Origin: Anticarsia gemmatalis
Taxonomy: Eukaryota; Arthropoda; Insecta; Lepidoptera; Erebidae
Reading direction: 5' to 3'
Assembly (NCBI RefSeq): GCF_050436995.1
Contig: NC_134747.1
Coordinates: 10,051,501 to 10,115,500, forward strand
Length of the DNA stretch: 64,000 nucleotides
Below the pieces are notes generated by a model. The model worked only from the letters and a program-made list of their open reading frames with translations. It was not told the origin of the DNA and ran no database searches. Both the position numbers and the translations under genes were made by a program. Of the stretch, positions 61,551-64,000 are shown in pieces (within the stretch, counting starts at the first letter, position 1; the number at the start of each line of letters is the position of its first letter).

Positions 61551-64000
61551 ATTTACATCAACATCGTTACCTACACCAGCATCAACATCTAAATCTACAA
61601 ATCAAACAGGAAACAGTTCACAGTATTCAGAGTATGCTCTTACTAAATTAGCGTATTAAATAACAAGGTTACACAAACTACCAGAACGAAGGAAAACGTC
61701 CTAAAAATATATCCATATTGTTCTTTCTTTGCTTTAAATCACGAAATTGCTTCAACGAGTATGCATAAATTCAATTCACAATAATTATTATGAAAACATT
61801 CATGACATATATCGTGATCAGCCGCATTATACTTAGAAAGGATGATCTAAGCGCTAAATTATTGTTTAGCCACACCTTTATGCAAACATATATGGGTGTG
61901 AATGCGAGTGCAAATCTATATGTGATAATGACACCTCTGATCATTAATAAATAATTAAGACCCGTACATAATACTACACATATCTTTAAACTGGGATTTG
62001 AAAATCCTGCGACCAATAATATTCTGCATATCGGCGGCTCCGGAGATGGCAAAATGGTAAATATTACGTTAATTATGTAAGTATAGCATGTAACTCAATA
62101 ATAAAAAAAATGTAGGGTGAGTCAGTAAATTGATTATTTACAGTTAATAGTCATATTTATTCAACCCCATCCAGAAATTCAATTTCTCCCTTCCTCAAAA
62201 AAAAGCGTTAAAATATTCATTTCTTGGAAGACAATTCAAATCGGACTTGGGCTCAGTGTTTTATTTGTTCAGAGCCCACTTGAGTTTATTGAAGGTGTTC
62301 TCTTTTAAGCGTGTATTCCCCAATTGGAAAACATGGGATTTGTAGACGCATTAGTGCGAACCTTCCCGACAATAGCCTGGGGGAAGACGGCGCCTTGGAG
62401 ACTCATTGTATTTGGCTTAACGGCGCGTAAACGAATTACTATGCCCTTATAAAAAATGTGCAATCGTTACTCTTAAAATTGCAGCTCGCTTGTTTTACGG
62501 ATTTTAAAATATAGAGTAGATGAGTGATCTATTAATAATATAATTAATCAATGCATTTAATTAAACAGATACTTGCCATGCAAATAACTAAACAAGAATA
62601 ATAGATAAGATTTATAAAAAGGGACTTAAGCCTAAACCTGGCAGCGCACCCAATATTTAATAGTTCAATAGGCCATCAGTTTTGTAACTCAATCGTATTC
62701 AAGTATTTGTGAAAGTTTTTAATTTAATTGTTCAGGTATAATATAAAACACATTACTCTGTGCTAAATAATATTCACAAAGTTTATTTTGAAAATCTTTA
62801 CGTCGTCGCAAGACTATAATCCTATGCAATTCACGTTCAATTCATCGTTTGCAAGCAAGTAGAAATGGGTTTAACTGCAGTGTTCATACGCAATGAGATA
62901 ACAACCTGTCATGCCTACGCAATGCTCTGATATTTGGTACAGGAACAATTTATTGCATGTGCTCGCCTTAAGACGATAAAGTGCGTCCTATTATTGTCTA
63001 TTGCGTAAGCACCACGATATAACACTACTTTAAAATATAAAACTTAAAAGAAAATGTCCTTGCTTCAATATCGTCACGTACAAATTTTGATTTAGTTTTG
63101 TTTAATTTTTTTAGCATATCTATCACTTCTGAGCATATAAAATACTGTGCTCAAATTGGTTTTAAGTTTTGCTGAATTGATTTAATATACCTCATGAAAG
63201 GCTTTCCTGCAAATGTAATCTGTTTTAAACAAAGAAATTAAGATCAAACCTGCCCTTGAGCATCGAATAAAACTGTAGGTTTATTCCAATTCTTCTTCCA
63301 ACATACATCTATGCACAATACATAACCTTAGCATGAATAATTAGGCTTGATTTTGTAATAATTAGCTTAGAATTTTTTTCATACTCTTCTTCTCACATAC
63401 CTAATTTATAAGCTCATATGAACATTTTCTTATGAACAGGGTATGTAATAGGCTATACATAAGCATATCAAACTCATAAAATGTCGAGATAGCGTTGATA
63501 TGATCATAAAAAGAAAATTTGTCCGTACCCTTGTAATTCCGGGAATAGAAAAACCTCCCCCGTGCAAGAATTCTTCGACGTCTATGGCCTTCACAAGGGC
63601 TGGGGCGGGCTTACTCTCAATATATCTCTACATATTACCTATTTGTACAGCACCAAAACTGGTGTAGTAAAACTCAGGGTTTACGATGATGTAAAACAGT
63701 GCAAATATAGGGTCTTTAAATATTTGAGGTGGTCTGCCGGAACTTGGCACTGAGCCAGTAGGAAAATGCCGCCTAGACTTATAATAGCTCGTTAGAATTA
63801 ACATACTTGTAGCGATTTAATGTTAAGTGTTCAGACCTCCTGAAACTACGCCAAATCCACTTGTTAGTATGAATAATTTTCAACATTCTATTCTTAGCAG
63901 CAACCTGGTGGAAGATTTGGAGACCTTTATTAGAAAACAAGGCTTATTGTTATATTATGGCATCATATGTATTATATCATTAAGTATTAAAAAACATCAT
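61551..64000. other. Right-hand stretch, no gene seen
   Basis: AT-rich. The 63-codon plus frame at 63562-63753 is in a GC-richer patch but has no family signature and no splice context. Read as intergenic or repeat-derived. Confidence 0.4.

Noticed and set aside
1..64000. CRISPR array, operon or phage-like system
   Set aside because: No regularly spaced repeats, Shine-Dalgarno-led gene strings or phage genes. All firm genes have spliceosomal introns.

Overview
The window reads as nuclear DNA of a moth (Lepidoptera, probably Noctuoidea). It is AT-rich, its genes are split by GT-AG introns, it carries SINE and foldback repeats of lepidopteran type, and the recognisable proteins are insect orthologues. 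No prokaryotic, viral or CRISPR features were seen. Most open frames longer than 60 codons are chance frames. Four real protein-coding loci could be assembled from splice sites and protein-family knowledge, plus one gene seen only as its first coding exon.

Layout. 1-11.3 kb: AT-rich, no convincing exon, with a minus-strand tRNA-derived SINE, a direct repeat and several hairpins. 11.33-12.0 kb: 5' end of a minus-strand gene (signal-anchor-like start) that probably continues off the left edge; it diverges from the next gene. 12.88-19.90 kb (+): a 13-exon gene for the translation factor Mextli (mxt), with a HEAT/MIF4G-like N-terminus, a KH domain and an eIF4E-binding motif; its 3' half is strikingly GC-rich. 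21.39-24.67 kb: a 3.27-kb foldback transposable element with 400-bp inverted termini, a 9-bp target duplication and at least two nested insertions, including a SINE with a 5S-rRNA-like head. 26.19-28.36 kb (-): the C-terminal 392 codons of mitoguardin (Miga), whose N-terminal exons were not identified. 28.84-29.79 kb (-): a complete 3-exon gene for a Zeste-type Myb/SANT-like DNA-binding protein, probably nested in a Miga intron. 30-57.9 kb: about 28 kb with no assured coding exon, but with candidate 5' UTR exons and a compact E-box/X-box cluster; I read much of it as upstream introns of the last gene. 57.98-59.43 kb (+): a secreted, probably GPI-anchored DM9-domain protein resembling insect Unzipped, followed by a long 3' UTR. 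61.5-64 kb: nothing assignable.

The genes do not form one pathway: mxt acts in translation, Miga on the mitochondrial outer membrane, the Zeste-like protein in the nucleus and the Unzipped-like protein at the cell surface. The most unusual structure is the nested foldback element. The most interesting protein observation is the DM9 plus aerolysin/natterin-like layout of the Unzipped-like protein.
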